A stretch of 64,000 nucleotides of DNA from Streptomyces sp. NBC_00523 (GCF_036346615.1 NZ_CP107836.1:5580001-5644000); one strand, 5' to 3'; numbered from the stretch's first letter, positions 26,466-35,389 are shown. Notes: generated from the sequence alone by a model not told the origin. Made by a program: numbers and translations.

Positions 26466-27296
26466 ATGTCCCGCACTGTCGTCCGCACCTTGACCGGGGC
26501 GCTCGCCCTTGCCGCCACCACGGCCGTGATACCGCTCGCTTCCCCTGCTTCGGCGGCCACCGACAGCATCATCATCGGAGGTCAGCCGGCCCACGTGGCG
26601 GACAGCCCCTGGGTGGTGGCGCTGTCCAGCCGTGACCGGTTCGGGGGTACCCGGGCCGGTCAGTTCTGCGGCGGTGTCGTGGTGGAGCCGAAGAAGGTGC
26701 TCACCGCCGCCCACTGCCTGAGCCGGGAAGCGCTGGGCACCGACGTGGACCAGGTGAGCGATCTGCGGATCATCTCCGGCCGGGACGAGCTGAACGGCAC
26801 GGGCGGCAAGGAGATCCCGGTGAGCGGGACGTGGGTGAACCCCGGGTTCGACGCCACCACCAACAGCGGGGACGTCGCCGTACTCACGCTGTCCGAGGCG
26901 CTGCCTCAGGGAGACACGATCCCCCTGGCCGAGGCGGGTGACTCGGCGTACAAGGCGGGGACACCCGCCGTCGTCTACGGCTGGGGCGACACCACCGGGT
27001 ACGGCGACTACGCGTCGTCGCTCAGGTCCGCCCAGGTGGACATCCTGCCCGACAGTTCGTGCAAGCAGGCATACCCGGGCGGCAGCACGGGCACGTACGA
27101 GGCCTCATCAATGCTCTGCGCGGGCGAACCCGAGGGCGGGTACGACGCCTGCCAGGGGGACAGCGGAGGGCCTCTGGTGGCGCAGGGGAGGCTCGTGGGG
27201 CTGGTGTCCTGGGGGAACGGCTGCGGGCGTGCCGGGAGCCCCGGTGTCTACACGCGGATCTCCGCCGCCATCGGCTGGATGGCGAACGCCGGCTGA
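26466..27296 (+). CDS. Secreted trypsin-like serine protease (S1 family)
   Basis: A 276-aa extracellular protease. A Sec-type signal peptide covers residues 1-30 (RTLTGALALAATTAVIPL core, ASPASA before the cleavage site). The mature part begins close to IIIGG, so a short propeptide is likely. The catalytic triad is His83 (TAAHC), Asp136 (GDVAVL) and Ser233 (GDSGGP). Asp227 at the bottom of the S1 pocket (DACQGDSGG) predicts cleavage after Lys or Arg. Six cysteines are placed as in S1 enzymes. Possible roles are nutrient acquisition or proteolysis during differentiation. It is monocistronic between two terminators. Confidence 0.95.
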   Translation: MSRTVVRTLTGALALAATTAVIPLASPASAATDSIIIGGQPAHVADSPWVVALSSRDRFGGTRAGQFCGGVVVEPKKVLTAAHCLSREALGTDVDQVSDLRIISGRDELNGTGGKEIPVSGTWVNPGFDATTNSGDVAVLTLSEALPQGDTIPLAEAGDSAYKAGTPAVVYGWGDTTGYGDYASSLRSAQVDILPDSSCKQAYPGGSTGTYEASSMLCAGEPEGGYDACQGDSGGPLVAQGRLVGLVSWGNGCGRAGSPGVYTRISAAIGWMANAG

Positions 27297-27321
27297 CGGC
27301 GCGGGCTCCGCAGGTACGAGA

Positions 27322-27353
27322 ACGGGCGGCTTCCCTCACGGGAGGCCGCCCGT
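27322..27353. terminator. Bidirectional intrinsic terminator
   Basis: ACGGGCGGC (27322-27330) pairs with GCCGCCCGT (27345-27353), extended by an inner TCCC/GGGA pairing, between the convergent protease and small zinc-protein genes. Confidence 0.75.
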
Positions 27354-27399
27354 CGGCCGGTCCGGGACCGGCCCCTGGCTCGTCGTGGATGCAGAGGTG

Positions 27400-27630
27400 T
27401 CAGTGTTCCTCTTCGGCGGCTTGGGCCTGCACGGCCGTCAGTCGGTCCGTCTCATCCTGTATTTCCGCGGCGATCTTCTTGAGTTCCGGCTCGAACTTGC
27501 GACCGTGGTGGGCGCAGAAGAGCAGTTCACCGCCACTGATCAGCACGACGCGCAGGTAAGCCTGGGCGCCGCAACGGTCACAGCGGTCTGCTGCGGTCAG
27601 CGGGCTCGCGGGGGTCAGAACAGTAGTCAC
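27400..27630 (-). CDS. Small conserved zinc-ribbon-like protein (DUF7455-type)
   Basis: A 76-aa protein with CDRCG at residues 17-21 and FCAHH near residue 40, a C-x2-C...C-x2-H arrangement suggesting a bound zinc ion. A charged helix follows (KFEPELKKIAAEIQDET). Small proteins of this type are conserved across actinobacteria and have no established function. The GTG at 27630 is preceded by GAAGAGGCGAC, a good ribosome-binding site. It is divergent from parE over 434 bp. Confidence 0.8.
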   Translation of the reverse strand: MTTVLTPASPLTAADRCDRCGAQAYLRVVLISGGELLFCAHHGRKFEPELKKIAAEIQDETDRLTAVQAQAAEEEH

Positions 27631-28064
27631 GTCGCCTCTTCTCTAGCTCGACGAGCTGTCGTACCAGGGTCAACATCCAACCAGGCCGAAAACGTTCCCG
27701 CTCGTGGCTTTTCTTCGAAACTTCTTCTCGGGATGGCTGTCTGTTGCCGGTTCGCGGCGAATGTGCCGTATTGCGTGGCGCTACGGGTTTCGCGTTGCTT
27801 GGCTTGGTCAGTCCGGGCCGGCTGGCTTGCCGGTTGTTGATGAGGACGTGCCCGGAGCCTAAATGGTTCATGCCTGGAAGGGAACGTGATGTGCACGTCA
27901 CCCCTGCGAGGGGATCGAACATGTATACGAGTCTGGTTTAGGGTGAGGTTCTTCTAGGGTGGCGTTTCACCCGCTCTACCAGGCATCGGTACCCTCACAG
28001 CGGCACCGAAGCCGAGCCCGTGACCCACAGGGCCCCAAATGAAATTCAGCGAGGAGCGAACCGC
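27631..28064. other. Intergenic region upstream of parE
   Basis: About 434 bp, noticeably less GC-rich than the rest and without a convincing gene. It contains an inverted repeat ACGTG-ATGTG-CACGT at 27884-27898, a small hairpin CCCC-TGCGA-GGGG just after it, and two TAGGGTG repeats (about 27938 and 27956) that could be -10 elements of parE promoters. No riboswitch class is recognised. Confidence 0.5.
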
Positions 28065-30185
28065 GTGACCGCCGATACGTCCGTGCCGTCCACTGCGCTG
28101 CTGACCGGAGCAGACCGAGACGGTTCCAACTACACCGCGCGGCACCTGCTCGTACTCGAGGGGCTCGAAGCGGTTCGCAAGCGCCCGGGTATGTACATCG
28201 GGTCCACCGACAGCCGCGGTCTGATGCACTGCCTCTGGGAGATCATCGACAACTCCGTCGACGAAGCGCTCGGCGGCTACTGCGATCACATCGAGGTCGT
28301 ACTCCACGACGACAACTCCGTCGAGGTCCGGGACAACGGCCGGGGCATCCCGATCGACGTCGAGCCCAAGACGGGTCTTTCCGGCGTCGAGGTCGTCATG
28401 ACCAAGCTGCACGCCGGAGGCAAATTCGGCGGCGGCTCCTACGCCGCGTCCGGAGGGCTGCACGGTGTGGGCGCCTCCGTGGTCAACGCTCTCTCCGCCA
28501 GGCTCGACGTCGAGGTCGACCGCAACAGCGCGACCCACTCGATCAGCTTCCGGCGTGGTGTCCCGGGGATCTTCACCGAGCAGGGCCCGGACAGCCCGTT
28601 CGACCCGGCCAACGGGCTGCGCAAGGGCAAGCGTGTCCCGAAGACGCGCACCGGCACGCGGGTGCGGTACTGGGCCGACCGGCAGATCTTCCTCAAGGAC
28701 GCCAAGCTCAACCTGGAGACGCTTCACCAGCGGGCCCGCCAGACGGCCTTCCTCGTCCCCGGCCTGACCCTCGTCGTGCGCGACGAGCGTGGCCTGGACG
28801 GAGCGGGCAAGACGGAGGAGACCTTCCGCTTCGACGGAGGCATCAGCGAGTTCTGCGAGTACCTGGCCCAGGACAAGGCCGTCTGCGACGTCCTGCGCCT
28901 GACCGGTCAGGGCACCTTCAAGGAGACCGTCCCGGTCCTGGACGACCGCGGACACATGACGCCCACCGAGGTCACCCGTGAGCTGGGCGTGGACATCGCG
29001 CTGCGCTGGGGCACCGGGTACGAGACCAACGTGAAGTCGTTCGTCAACATCATCGCCACCCCCAAGGGCGGCACCCACGTGACCGGATTCGAGCGCTCCG
29101 TGACCAAGACGGTCAACGAGGTGCTGCGCTCCGCGAAGCTGCTGCGCGTGGCGGAGGACGACATCGTCAAGGACGACGCCCTCGAAGGCCTCACCGCGGT
29201 CGTGACCGTGCGCCTCGCGGAGCCGCAGTTCGAGGGCCAGACGAAGGAGGTGCTTGGCACCTCGGCGGCCAACAGGATCGTCGCCAACGTGGTGGCCAAG
29301 GAGCTCAAGGCGTTCCTGACCTCCACCAAGCGTGACGCGAAGGCCCAGGCCAGGGCCGTCCTCGACAAGGCGGTGGCGGCCGCTCGCACCCGGATCGCGG
29401 CCCGTCAGCACAAGGATGCGCAGCGTCGCAAAACGGCGCTGGAGTCGTCCTCCCTGCCGGCGAAGCTCGCGGACTGCCGCAGCGACGACGTGGAGCGCAG
29501 CGAACTGTTCATCGTGGAGGGCGACTCCGCGCTCGGTACTGCAAAGCTCGCCCGGAACAGCGAGTTCCAGGCACTCCTGCCGATCCGCGGCAAGATCCTC
29601 AACGTTCAGAAGGCGTCGGTTTCCGACATGCTGAAGAACGCCGAGTGCGGTGCGATCATCCAGGTCATAGGAGCCGGCTCCGGGCGCACCTTCGACATCG
29701 ACGCCGCCCGGTACGGCAAGATCGTCCTGCTGGTCGACGCCGATGTCGACGGCGCCCACATCCGGATCCTGCTGCTGACGCTCTTCCAGCGGTACATGCG
29801 GCCGATGGTCGAAGCGGGCCGGGTCTTCGCCGCCGTGCCGCCGCTTCACCGGATCGAACTGGTCCAGCCCAAGAAGGGCCAGGACAAATACATCTACACC
29901 TACTCCGACAACGAGCTGCGCCAGCGGCTGCTGGAGCTTCAGCGCAAGAACATCCGCTACAAGGACTCGATCCAGCGCTACAAGGGGCTGGGCGAGATGG
30001 ACGCGGACCAGCTGGCGGAGACGACGATGGACCCCCGGCACCGCACGCTGCGGCGGATCAACATCGGCGACCTGGAGTCCAGCGAGAAGGTCTTCGACCT
30101 GCTGATGGGCAACGAGGTGGCGCCGCGCAAGGAGTTCATCACCAGCTCGGCGGCGACGCTGGACCGCTCGCGCATCGACGTCTGA
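28065..30185 (+). CDS. parE: DNA topoisomerase IV subunit B (ParE), GyrB-like ATPase subunit
   Basis: A 706-aa type IIA topoisomerase ATPase subunit; with ParC it decatenates replicated chromosomes. The GHKL ATPase domain shows EIIDNSVDEAL, VRDNGRGIP and the GGLHGVGASVVNAL glycine-rich loop. The transducer domain follows. The TOPRIM domain has ELFIVEGDSALG and LLVDADVDGAHI, and the C-terminus has the YKGLGEMDADQL segment. The GTG at 28065 follows GAGGAG at 28051-28056. I call ParE rather than GyrB because the ParC gene is 10 kb away and because gyrB-gyrA normally sits near oriC. A perfect 18-bp stem follows the stop. Confidence 0.95.
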   Translation: MTADTSVPSTALLTGADRDGSNYTARHLLVLEGLEAVRKRPGMYIGSTDSRGLMHCLWEIIDNSVDEALGGYCDHIEVVLHDDNSVEVRDNGRGIPIDVEPKTGLSGVEVVMTKLHAGGKFGGGSYAASGGLHGVGASVVNALSARLDVEVDRNSATHSISFRRGVPGIFTEQGPDSPFDPANGLRKGKRVPKTRTGTRVRYWADRQIFLKDAKLNLETLHQRARQTAFLVPGLTLVVRDERGLDGAGKTEETFRFDGGISEFCEYLAQDKAVCDVLRLTGQGTFKETVPVLDDRGHMTPTEVTRELGVDIALRWGTGYETNVKSFVNIIATPKGGTHVTGFERSVTKTVNEVLRSAKLLRVAEDDIVKDDALEGLTAVVTVRLAEPQFEGQTKEVLGTSAANRIVANVVAKELKAFLTSTKRDAKAQARAVLDKAVAAARTRIAARQHKDAQRRKTALESSSLPAKLADCRSDDVERSELFIVEGDSALGTAKLARNSEFQALLPIRGKILNVQKASVSDMLKNAECGAIIQVIGAGSGRTFDIDAARYGKIVLLVDADVDGAHIRILLLTLFQRYMRPMVEAGRVFAAVPPLHRIELVQPKKGQDKYIYTYSDNELRQRLLELQRKNIRYKDSIQRYKGLGEMDADQLAETTMDPRHRTLRRINIGDLESSEKVFDLLMGNEVAPRKEFITSSAATLDRSRIDV

Positions 30186-30231
30186 GCGTCCGTTCCGAGG
30201 CCCGGCCGGTGTTCCGGCGCGGGGCGGGCCC

Positions 30232-30274
30232 GAGATGTCGTCTCCACCCGTGGGTGGAGACGACATCTCCACCC
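30232..30274 (+). terminator. parE terminator with an alternative competing hairpin
   Basis: A perfect 18-bp stem (GAGATGTCGTCTCCACCC at 30232-30249, complement at 30252-30269, loop GT). TCTCCACCC occurs again at 30266-30274, so its complement GGGTGGAGA (30252-30260) can pair with either the left or the right copy. The element is thus a terminator with two mutually exclusive pairings, upstream of the next operon. Confidence 0.75.
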
Positions 30275-30358
30275 ATGATCCACCCGGGAGCCGATCTGCT
30301 CGGCTGGGCTCCTCCGTAGCTTCGGAGATGCAGAACTTCTCGCATCTCGGAGGCGCCC

Positions 30359-30877
30359 ATGTCCGGGCTTGTCAACGCCCTGGTGATCATCGCGGTCATC
30401 GCCCTCGTCGTGGTCCGTCAGTGCTCGGCGCAACAGCTCTCCGGCGGCCGGCGCTGGTGGCTGCTCCCCGGCGTTCTGTGCTTCATGGCTCTGCGGGAGC
30501 CCGGACTCGTGGACCCGCACCATCGGATAGCCTCTGCCGTCATTCTGGGCGCCGAGATCGTCGTCGGGCTGGTCACGGGTGCCGGATGGGCGTGGACATC
30601 CCGCGTCTGGCGGGCTGAGGACGGCTCCCTGTGGAGCAAGGGGACCAAGGCCACGGCTCTGGTCTGGGTCGGCGGACTGGCCCTGCGGGCGGCTCTGTAC
30701 GGCGTCGCGGTGTTGCTGGGCGTGCATCAGGGCAGCCCCGCCCTGATGGCGGCTCTCGCGGCGACTCTGCTGATACGGGAGGGGCTGCTGGCACGCCGGG
30801 CCGCAGCGATATCCGGGCCTCACGACGGGCCTGTCGTCGGCGCCGCGGTGCGGCAGGAGTGGAAGGACAGCGTGTGA
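30359..30877 (+). CDS. Small membrane protein, DUF1453/CcdC-like
   Basis: A 172-aa protein with four or five hydrophobic helices (LVNALVIIAVIALVVV at the N-terminus, then helices near residues 30-45, 60-80, 95-120 and 125-140) and a short cytoplasmic tail. The topology, and the RQCSAQQLSGGRRWWLLP loop after the first helix, resemble DUF1453/CcdC-like proteins of unknown function. The ATG at 30359 has GGAGG six bases upstream. The gene overlaps the histidine kinase gene by four bases, so the three genes from here to 32711 form one operon. Confidence 0.75.
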   Translation: MSGLVNALVIIAVIALVVVRQCSAQQLSGGRRWWLLPGVLCFMALREPGLVDPHHRIASAVILGAEIVVGLVTGAGWAWTSRVWRAEDGSLWSKGTKATALVWVGGLALRAALYGVAVLLGVHQGSPALMAALAATLLIREGLLARRAAAISGPHDGPVVGAAVRQEWKDSV

Positions 30878-32037
30878 CACCCGATGCCTGGACGAGCTGG
30901 CCGTCGAGGGAGGCGCTCGCCCGGGAAGCCCGCAGCGGCCCGCGTAGAGTGATCGGCTGGTCCGTGCGGGCCAGCCTGCTCACCCTGATGCTGTGGGGGA
31001 CCTTCACCAACGGGCTGTTCGGGCCCTTGGAGGTTGTCGTCGGGCTGATCGTGGTGCTCGTCTGCGCACTGCTCGCCGTCGCCTTCTTCCGGACAAGTCT
31101 CGACAACCGCCTGTGGCCGTCGCTCGGTCTGCTCGGGATGCTCATGCTGGCCGGATTCGGTGCGGGGCAGGCGGGGGCGACGGTGCCCGCGACGGTGCTC
31201 TGGTGCGGCTGCGCCGTCACCGCTCTGGAACGGCTGCCCCTGGTGGCGGGAGTTCCGGCCACAGCGGTGGCCCTCGGCGCCTACGTGGTGGTCGACACCG
31301 ACGACTGGCTGACCACCGCGGTGACCACGGCCGGGCTCTGCCTCGCCGGTTATGTGCTCCGGCTGGACGCCGAGGCCCGTGGCAGTGCGCAACGGCTGCT
31401 CGCCCAGGAACGGGCGGCCCGGGTCGCGGAGGCGGAGCGGGCCGCGTTGGACGAGCGTTCCAGGATCGCCCGGGAGATCCACGACGTGCTGGCCCACAGC
31501 CTTTCCGCGCAGCTGGTGCACCTGGAAGCCGCACGCCTGCTGATCGAGCGAGAGCCCGTGGGGGAGTTCCGGGATCAGGTTCTGCAACGGGTGGTCGCGG
31601 CCCGGGCGATGGCGCGAGAGGGCCTCTCCGAGACCCATCAGGCGCTCTCCGCGCTACGGGGCGAGGTGTCACCCGTGGAGGAGTTCCTGAGGCAGCTGGT
31701 GACCGCTGAGCCGGCCGAGGTCAGGGTCGAGGGCGCGCAGCGCACCCTGACCGCGCAGGCGTCGCAGACCGTCCGGCGGGTGGCGCAGGAGGCCCTGACC
31801 AACGTGCGCAAGCACGCGCCCGGAGCCAGGGTGCAGCTCCGGCTGGAGTACCAGCCCGACTGCGTCGTGCTGGAGGTCAAGGACTCGGGAGGGCGGAGTC
31901 CGGAAGGGGACCTGGCTGCCAGCGGTTCCGGATACGGTCTGCTCGGGATGCGGGAGCGGGCCGAGTTGCTGGGCGGCACGCTGGAGGCAGGCCCGGGCGA
32001 GGAGGGGTTCGTGGTGAGTCTGCGGGTGCCCGCGTGA
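30874..32037 (+). CDS. Sensor histidine kinase (NarL/DesK-type, HisKA_3)
   Basis: A 387-aa membrane kinase. Five or six hydrophobic segments fill residues about 25-160; no extracellular sensor domain is obvious, so the signal is probably sensed in or near the membrane. The dimerisation/phosphoacceptor helix has His203 in ERSRIAREIHDVLAHSLSAQ, typical of HisKA_3 kinases. The HATPase domain shows QEALTNVRKHAPGA and GYGLLGMRERAELLGG. The GTG start overlaps the preceding stop and its own TGA overlaps the start of the response regulator gene, indicating translational coupling. Confidence 0.93.
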   Translation: MTPDAWTSWPSREALAREARSGPRRVIGWSVRASLLTLMLWGTFTNGLFGPLEVVVGLIVVLVCALLAVAFFRTSLDNRLWPSLGLLGMLMLAGFGAGQAGATVPATVLWCGCAVTALERLPLVAGVPATAVALGAYVVVDTDDWLTTAVTTAGLCLAGYVLRLDAEARGSAQRLLAQERAARVAEAERAALDERSRIAREIHDVLAHSLSAQLVHLEAARLLIEREPVGEFRDQVLQRVVAARAMAREGLSETHQALSALRGEVSPVEEFLRQLVTAEPAEVRVEGAQRTLTAQASQTVRRVAQEALTNVRKHAPGARVQLRLEYQPDCVVLEVKDSGGRSPEGDLAASGSGYGLLGMRERAELLGGTLEAGPGEEGFVVSLRVPA

Positions 32038-32711
32038 CGGCGCGGGTGGTGGTGGCCGACGACCAGGCGGTGGTACGGGAAGGCATCGTCATGCTGCTCG
32101 GTCTGCTGCCCGGTATCGAGGTCGTCGGATCGGCGAAGGACGGGGAGGAAGCGGTCGCGCAGGTCGCCGAGCACGCGCCGGACGTGGTGCTGATGGATCT
32201 GCGGATGCCCCGCTGCGACGGGGTGGAGGCGACCCGGCGCATCCGTGAGGAGTTCCCCGGCACGCAGGTCGTGGTGCTCACGACCTTCGCGGACGACGAC
32301 TCCCTGTTCCCCGCGCTCAGAGCGGGGGCGCGGGGCTACCTCACCAAGGACGCCGGGGGTGACGAGATCGTGAGGGCCGTCCACGCCGTCCTCTCGGGTG
32401 AGGCGGGGCTCTCGCCGACGGTGCAGCGCCGGCTCCTGGAGCAGGTGACCGAGGGGCCCCTCGTGACCGGTGGCGGCGGTGAGCCGGAGCCGCCGGACGG
32501 GATGACTCCGCGGGAGGCCGAGGTGCTGGTCCTGATCGCCGAGGGGATGTCCAACGCGGACATCGCCCGTGCCCTCCACATCTCGCAGGCCACGGTGAAG
32601 AGCCACATCAACAACCTTTTCGCCAAGGCCGGCCTGCGCGACCGGGCCCAGGCGGTGCGCTATGCGTACCAGCGGGGGATGGTGCGCCCGCCCGGGAGAT
32701 CCTTCACCTGA
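32034..32711 (+). CDS. LuxR/NarL-family response regulator
   Basis: A 225-aa response regulator paired with the kinase just upstream. The receiver domain has acidic residues at ADD (9-10), the phosphoacceptor Asp55 in VVLMDLRMP and a Lys in YLTKDAGG. The C-terminal LuxR helix-turn-helix is MTPREAEVLVLIAEGMSN followed by ARALHISQATVKSHINNLF. The target genes are unknown; its own operon and the adjacent symporter genes are candidates. An 8-bp hairpin (32702-32721) spans the stop codon. Confidence 0.94.
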   Translation: MTARVVVADDQAVVREGIVMLLGLLPGIEVVGSAKDGEEAVAQVAEHAPDVVLMDLRMPRCDGVEATRRIREEFPGTQVVVLTTFADDDSLFPALRAGARGYLTKDAGGDEIVRAVHAVLSGEAGLSPTVQRRLLEQVTEGPLVTGGGGEPEPPDGMTPREAEVLVLIAEGMSNADIARALHISQATVKSHINNLFAKAGLRDRAQAVRYAYQRGMVRPPGRSFT

Positions 32712-32809
32712 AGAGGTGAAGTCTCGCGAATGAAGTGCCCTGGATCTTCCCGATCTGCCCATTCTTGGATATGCGGCCGAAGTGGTCCGTGGACAAGGGG
32801 AGTTGTTCG

Positions 32810-33286
32810 GTGGAGAAGGAAGCAGGGCGCGAGTCCGCAGCGATGCGGCTCGACGACCCGTGGGACGACGCGCTGACCCCCGGGTGGGGCGAGCCGGACG
32901 GCGCGGCCGGCCCCACGCCCGCCGTGGTGCCCGGACAGGCCGCACCGCGCGGTGGCCACAGCGCGGCCGACATCTATCTGGAGGTGCAGCGCAGCGAGGC
33001 GTTCCAGGAGGTGCGCCGTCGCTACCGGCGTTTCGTCGTACCCGCCACCACGGCCTTCCTCGTCTGGTACCTCGCCTATGTCGTCACGGCGGTGACCGCA
33101 CCCGGGCTGATGGCGCGGCCGGTGGCCGGGGCGGTCAATGTGGCGATGGTCGTGGGGCTCGGCCAGTTCCTGACGACGTTCCTGCTCACCGGGGCGTACG
33201 CACGGCATGCCCGGCTGCGCAGGGACCGGGCCGCGCTCGATCTGCGGTGGGAGACGCAGGAGATGACGCGGGGGGCCGGGCGTTGA
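32810..33286 (+). CDS. DUF485 membrane protein, partner of the sodium:solute symporter
   Basis: A 158-aa protein. The N-terminal 60 residues are soluble and Pro/Gly-rich. The DUF485 domain follows, with RRRYRRFVVPATTAFLVWYL, the helix AYVVTAVTAPGLM, and the second helix VAMVVGLGQFLTTFLLTGAY. DUF485 proteins are commonly encoded with acetate/solute symporters (the yjcH-actP arrangement). The GTG at 32810 was chosen because AAGGGGAG is 8 bp upstream. Its stop codon overlaps the TTG start of the symporter gene. Confidence 0.87.
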   Translation: MEKEAGRESAAMRLDDPWDDALTPGWGEPDGAAGPTPAVVPGQAAPRGGHSAADIYLEVQRSEAFQEVRRRYRRFVVPATTAFLVWYLAYVVTAVTAPGLMARPVAGAVNVAMVVGLGQFLTTFLLTGAYARHARLRRDRAALDLRWETQEMTRGAGR

Positions 33287-34875
33287 GAGGCGACCACCAG
33301 ACCCTGGCGCTGCTGCTGTTCAGCGCCTTCATCGCGGTCACCCTGGGTATCACCACCTGGGTGAGCCGCAACAGGCATGGTTCGGCGGAAGAGTTCTACG
33401 CGGGCGGCCGACTGTTCTCACCCATGGAGAACGGTTTCGCCATCGCGGGCGACTACATGTCCGCCGCCTCCTTCCTCGGTATCTCCGGGCTGATCGCCCT
33501 GTTCGGCTACGACGGCATGCTGTACTCGGTCGGCTTCCTGGTCGCCTGGCTCGTCGTCCTGCTGCTCGTCGCGGAACTCGTGCGCAACTGCGGCCGGTTC
33601 ACCCTCGCCGATGTGGTCGCGGCCCGGATGGCGGAGCGCCCGGTCCGCATTGCCGCGGGAACGTCCTCCGTCACCGTGTCCGTGCTCTATCTGGTGGCGC
33701 AGATGGTCGGTGCCGGGAGTCTGGTCGCGCTGCTTCTCGGCGGCACGAGCGGTGCCGCCCGTTCCTGGACCGTCGTCGGCGTCGGGGCGCTCATGGTCGT
33801 GTACGTCTCGCTCGGCGGGATGCGCGCCACCACCTGGATCCAGATCGTGAAGGCCGTCCTGCTGATGGCGGGCACCGTGGTGCTGACCGTGCTCGTGCTG
33901 GTCCACTTCCACGGGAACTTCAACGCGTTGCTCAACTCCGCCGCCGACCGCAGCGGGTACGGCAAGGACTTCCTGTCGCCCGGACTCCGGTACGGGGGGA
34001 GCTGGACGGCGCGCATCGACTTCATCAGCCTCGGCCTCGCCCTGGTGCTGGGCACGGCGGGGCTGCCGCACATCCTGTCCCGCTTCTACACCGTCCCCAC
34101 CGCCCGCGCCGCCCGCCGGTCCGTCGTCTGGTCCATCGGCCTCATCGGCAGCTTCTACCTGATGACGATCGTGCTCGGGTTCGGGGCCGCCGCGCTGGTC
34201 GGCTCGGCCGACGTACGGGAGTCGAATGCCGCGGGGAACACGGCGGTGCCGTTGCTGGCCATGGTGCTCGGCGGGGGTGAGGGCTCCACCGGGGGGACGA
34301 TCCTGTTCGCCGTGGTCGCCGCCGTCGCCTTCGCGACCATCCTGGCCGTCGTCGCCGGGATCACCCTCGCTTCGTCGGCATCCGTCGCCCACGATCTCTA
34401 CGCCTCGCTCAAGCGACCCGGTGCCAAGCAGCGCAGCGAGGTGGCCGTCGCCCGTGTCGCGGCGGCAGGCATCGGCGTCGCCGCGATCGGGCTGGGCCTG
34501 CTCGCCCAGGATCTCAACGTCGCGTTTTTGGTGGGGCTCGCCTTCGCCGTCGCCGCCTCGGCCAATCTCCCGGTCCTGCTCTATTCGCTGTTCTGGCGGA
34601 ACTTCACCACGCGCGGTGCGGTCTGGTCCGTCTACGGCGGGCTGATCCCCGCCGTGTTGCTCGTGGTGCTCTCCCCGGTCGTTTCCGGCAGCCCCAGCTC
34701 GCTCTTCCCCGGCGTCGACTTCCACGTCTTCCCCCTGGAGAACCCCGGCCTGGTCTCCATCCCGCTGGGCTTCCTCGCCGGATGGATCGGGACCGTCACC
34801 GCGAACGAGCCCCCGGACGCGGCCAAGCACGCGGAGATCGAGGTGCGCGCGATGACCGGGGCCGGGGCGGTCTGA
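33283..34875 (+). CDS. Sodium:solute symporter, ActP-like (acetate/monocarboxylate)
   Basis: A 530-aa permease of the SSS family with about 13 transmembrane helices. Family motifs include the EEFYAGGRLFSPMENGFAIA start, GDYMSAASFLGISG, LADVVAARMAERPVR, and the GTAGLPHILSRFYTVP sodium-site segment. Together with the upstream DUF485 gene this is the ActP pattern, so acetate, propionate or pyruvate are likely substrates. The start is taken as the TTG at 33283 that overlaps the previous stop; no nearer ATG/GTG gives a full first helix. Confidence 0.9.
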   Translation: MRGDHQTLALLLFSAFIAVTLGITTWVSRNRHGSAEEFYAGGRLFSPMENGFAIAGDYMSAASFLGISGLIALFGYDGMLYSVGFLVAWLVVLLLVAELVRNCGRFTLADVVAARMAERPVRIAAGTSSVTVSVLYLVAQMVGAGSLVALLLGGTSGAARSWTVVGVGALMVVYVSLGGMRATTWIQIVKAVLLMAGTVVLTVLVLVHFHGNFNALLNSAADRSGYGKDFLSPGLRYGGSWTARIDFISLGLALVLGTAGLPHILSRFYTVPTARAARRSVVWSIGLIGSFYLMTIVLGFGAAALVGSADVRESNAAGNTAVPLLAMVLGGGEGSTGGTILFAVVAAVAFATILAVVAGITLASSASVAHDLYASLKRPGAKQRSEVAVARVAAAGIGVAAIGLGLLAQDLNVAFLVGLAFAVAASANLPVLLYSLFWRNFTTRGAVWSVYGGLIPAVLLVVLSPVVSGSPSSLFPGVDFHVFPLENPGLVSIPLGFLAGWIGTVTANEPPDAAKHAEIEVRAMTGAGAV

Positions 34876-34894
34876 GCGCTCGTCTCCCCGGCAG

Positions 34895-35389
34895 TCAGAC
34901 CCCATCCGTGCAGAACACGCACTCCTCCCAGAACGGCAGCCCGTTCAGGACCCGGTGACGTACGCAGGAGGCCCGCGCGGCCTCCTGCGGGCCAGGCAGG
35001 ACCTCTTGGCCGGCCTTCGCGGCCGCGGGGTCGAAGGCTTCGACCATCGCCCGGTACGTGCGCAGGTAGCCCTCTGCCCGGGGCGGTTCGTACGTGAGCT
35101 CGTCCCACCGGTGATGGGTCAGGGCCAGATCGAGGACCCGCAGCAGGAAGTCCTTGGCCGCGGCGGCCTCCTGCGGCGAGTCGCCCCAGTCGAGCTCCTC
35201 CAGATCGAAACCGACGACTCCGCGCCCCACCACGTTCTGGTTCTGCAGCGTCAGGAGGGCGGCGAAGCGGAAATCCCAGGGTTCCCGGGCCAGCTCCGAG
35301 ACGGCGAACGTCAGTACGTCCACGAACACCGCCGTACCGCCGTTGGTCAGGGACAGATGCCGGCCGTCGGATCCCTCGAACTCGTTCAT
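34895..35389 (-). CDS. Conserved hypothetical protein
   Basis: A 164-aa soluble protein seen across Streptomyces without an assigned function. It begins MNEFEGSDGRHLSL and has an alpha/beta pattern (GGTAVFVDVLTFAVSELA, WDFRFAALLTLQ, GVVGFDLEEL). The C-terminus has two cysteines (EECVFCTDG) and one at ASCVRH. The ATG at 35389 gives the conserved N-terminus; the frame stays open far upstream but only as an antisense shadow. It is divergent from the lacI-type gene. Confidence 0.7.
   Translation of the reverse strand: MNEFEGSDGRHLSLTNGGTAVFVDVLTFAVSELAREPWDFRFAALLTLQNQNVVGRGVVGFDLEELDWGDSPQEAAAAKDFLLRVLDLALTHHRWDELTYEPPRAEGYLRTYRAMVEAFDPAAAKAGQEVLPGPQEAARASCVRHRVLNGLPFWEECVFCTDGV

Noticed and set aside
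27916..27929. Possible SOS box upstream of parE (CGAAC-ATGT-ATACG)
   Set aside because: The right half-site matches only 3 of 5 bases of GTTCG; not comparable to the lexA box.
27954..30272. Long open frame antisense to parE
   Set aside because: Composition typical of GC shadow frames; covered by the conserved ParE on the other strand.
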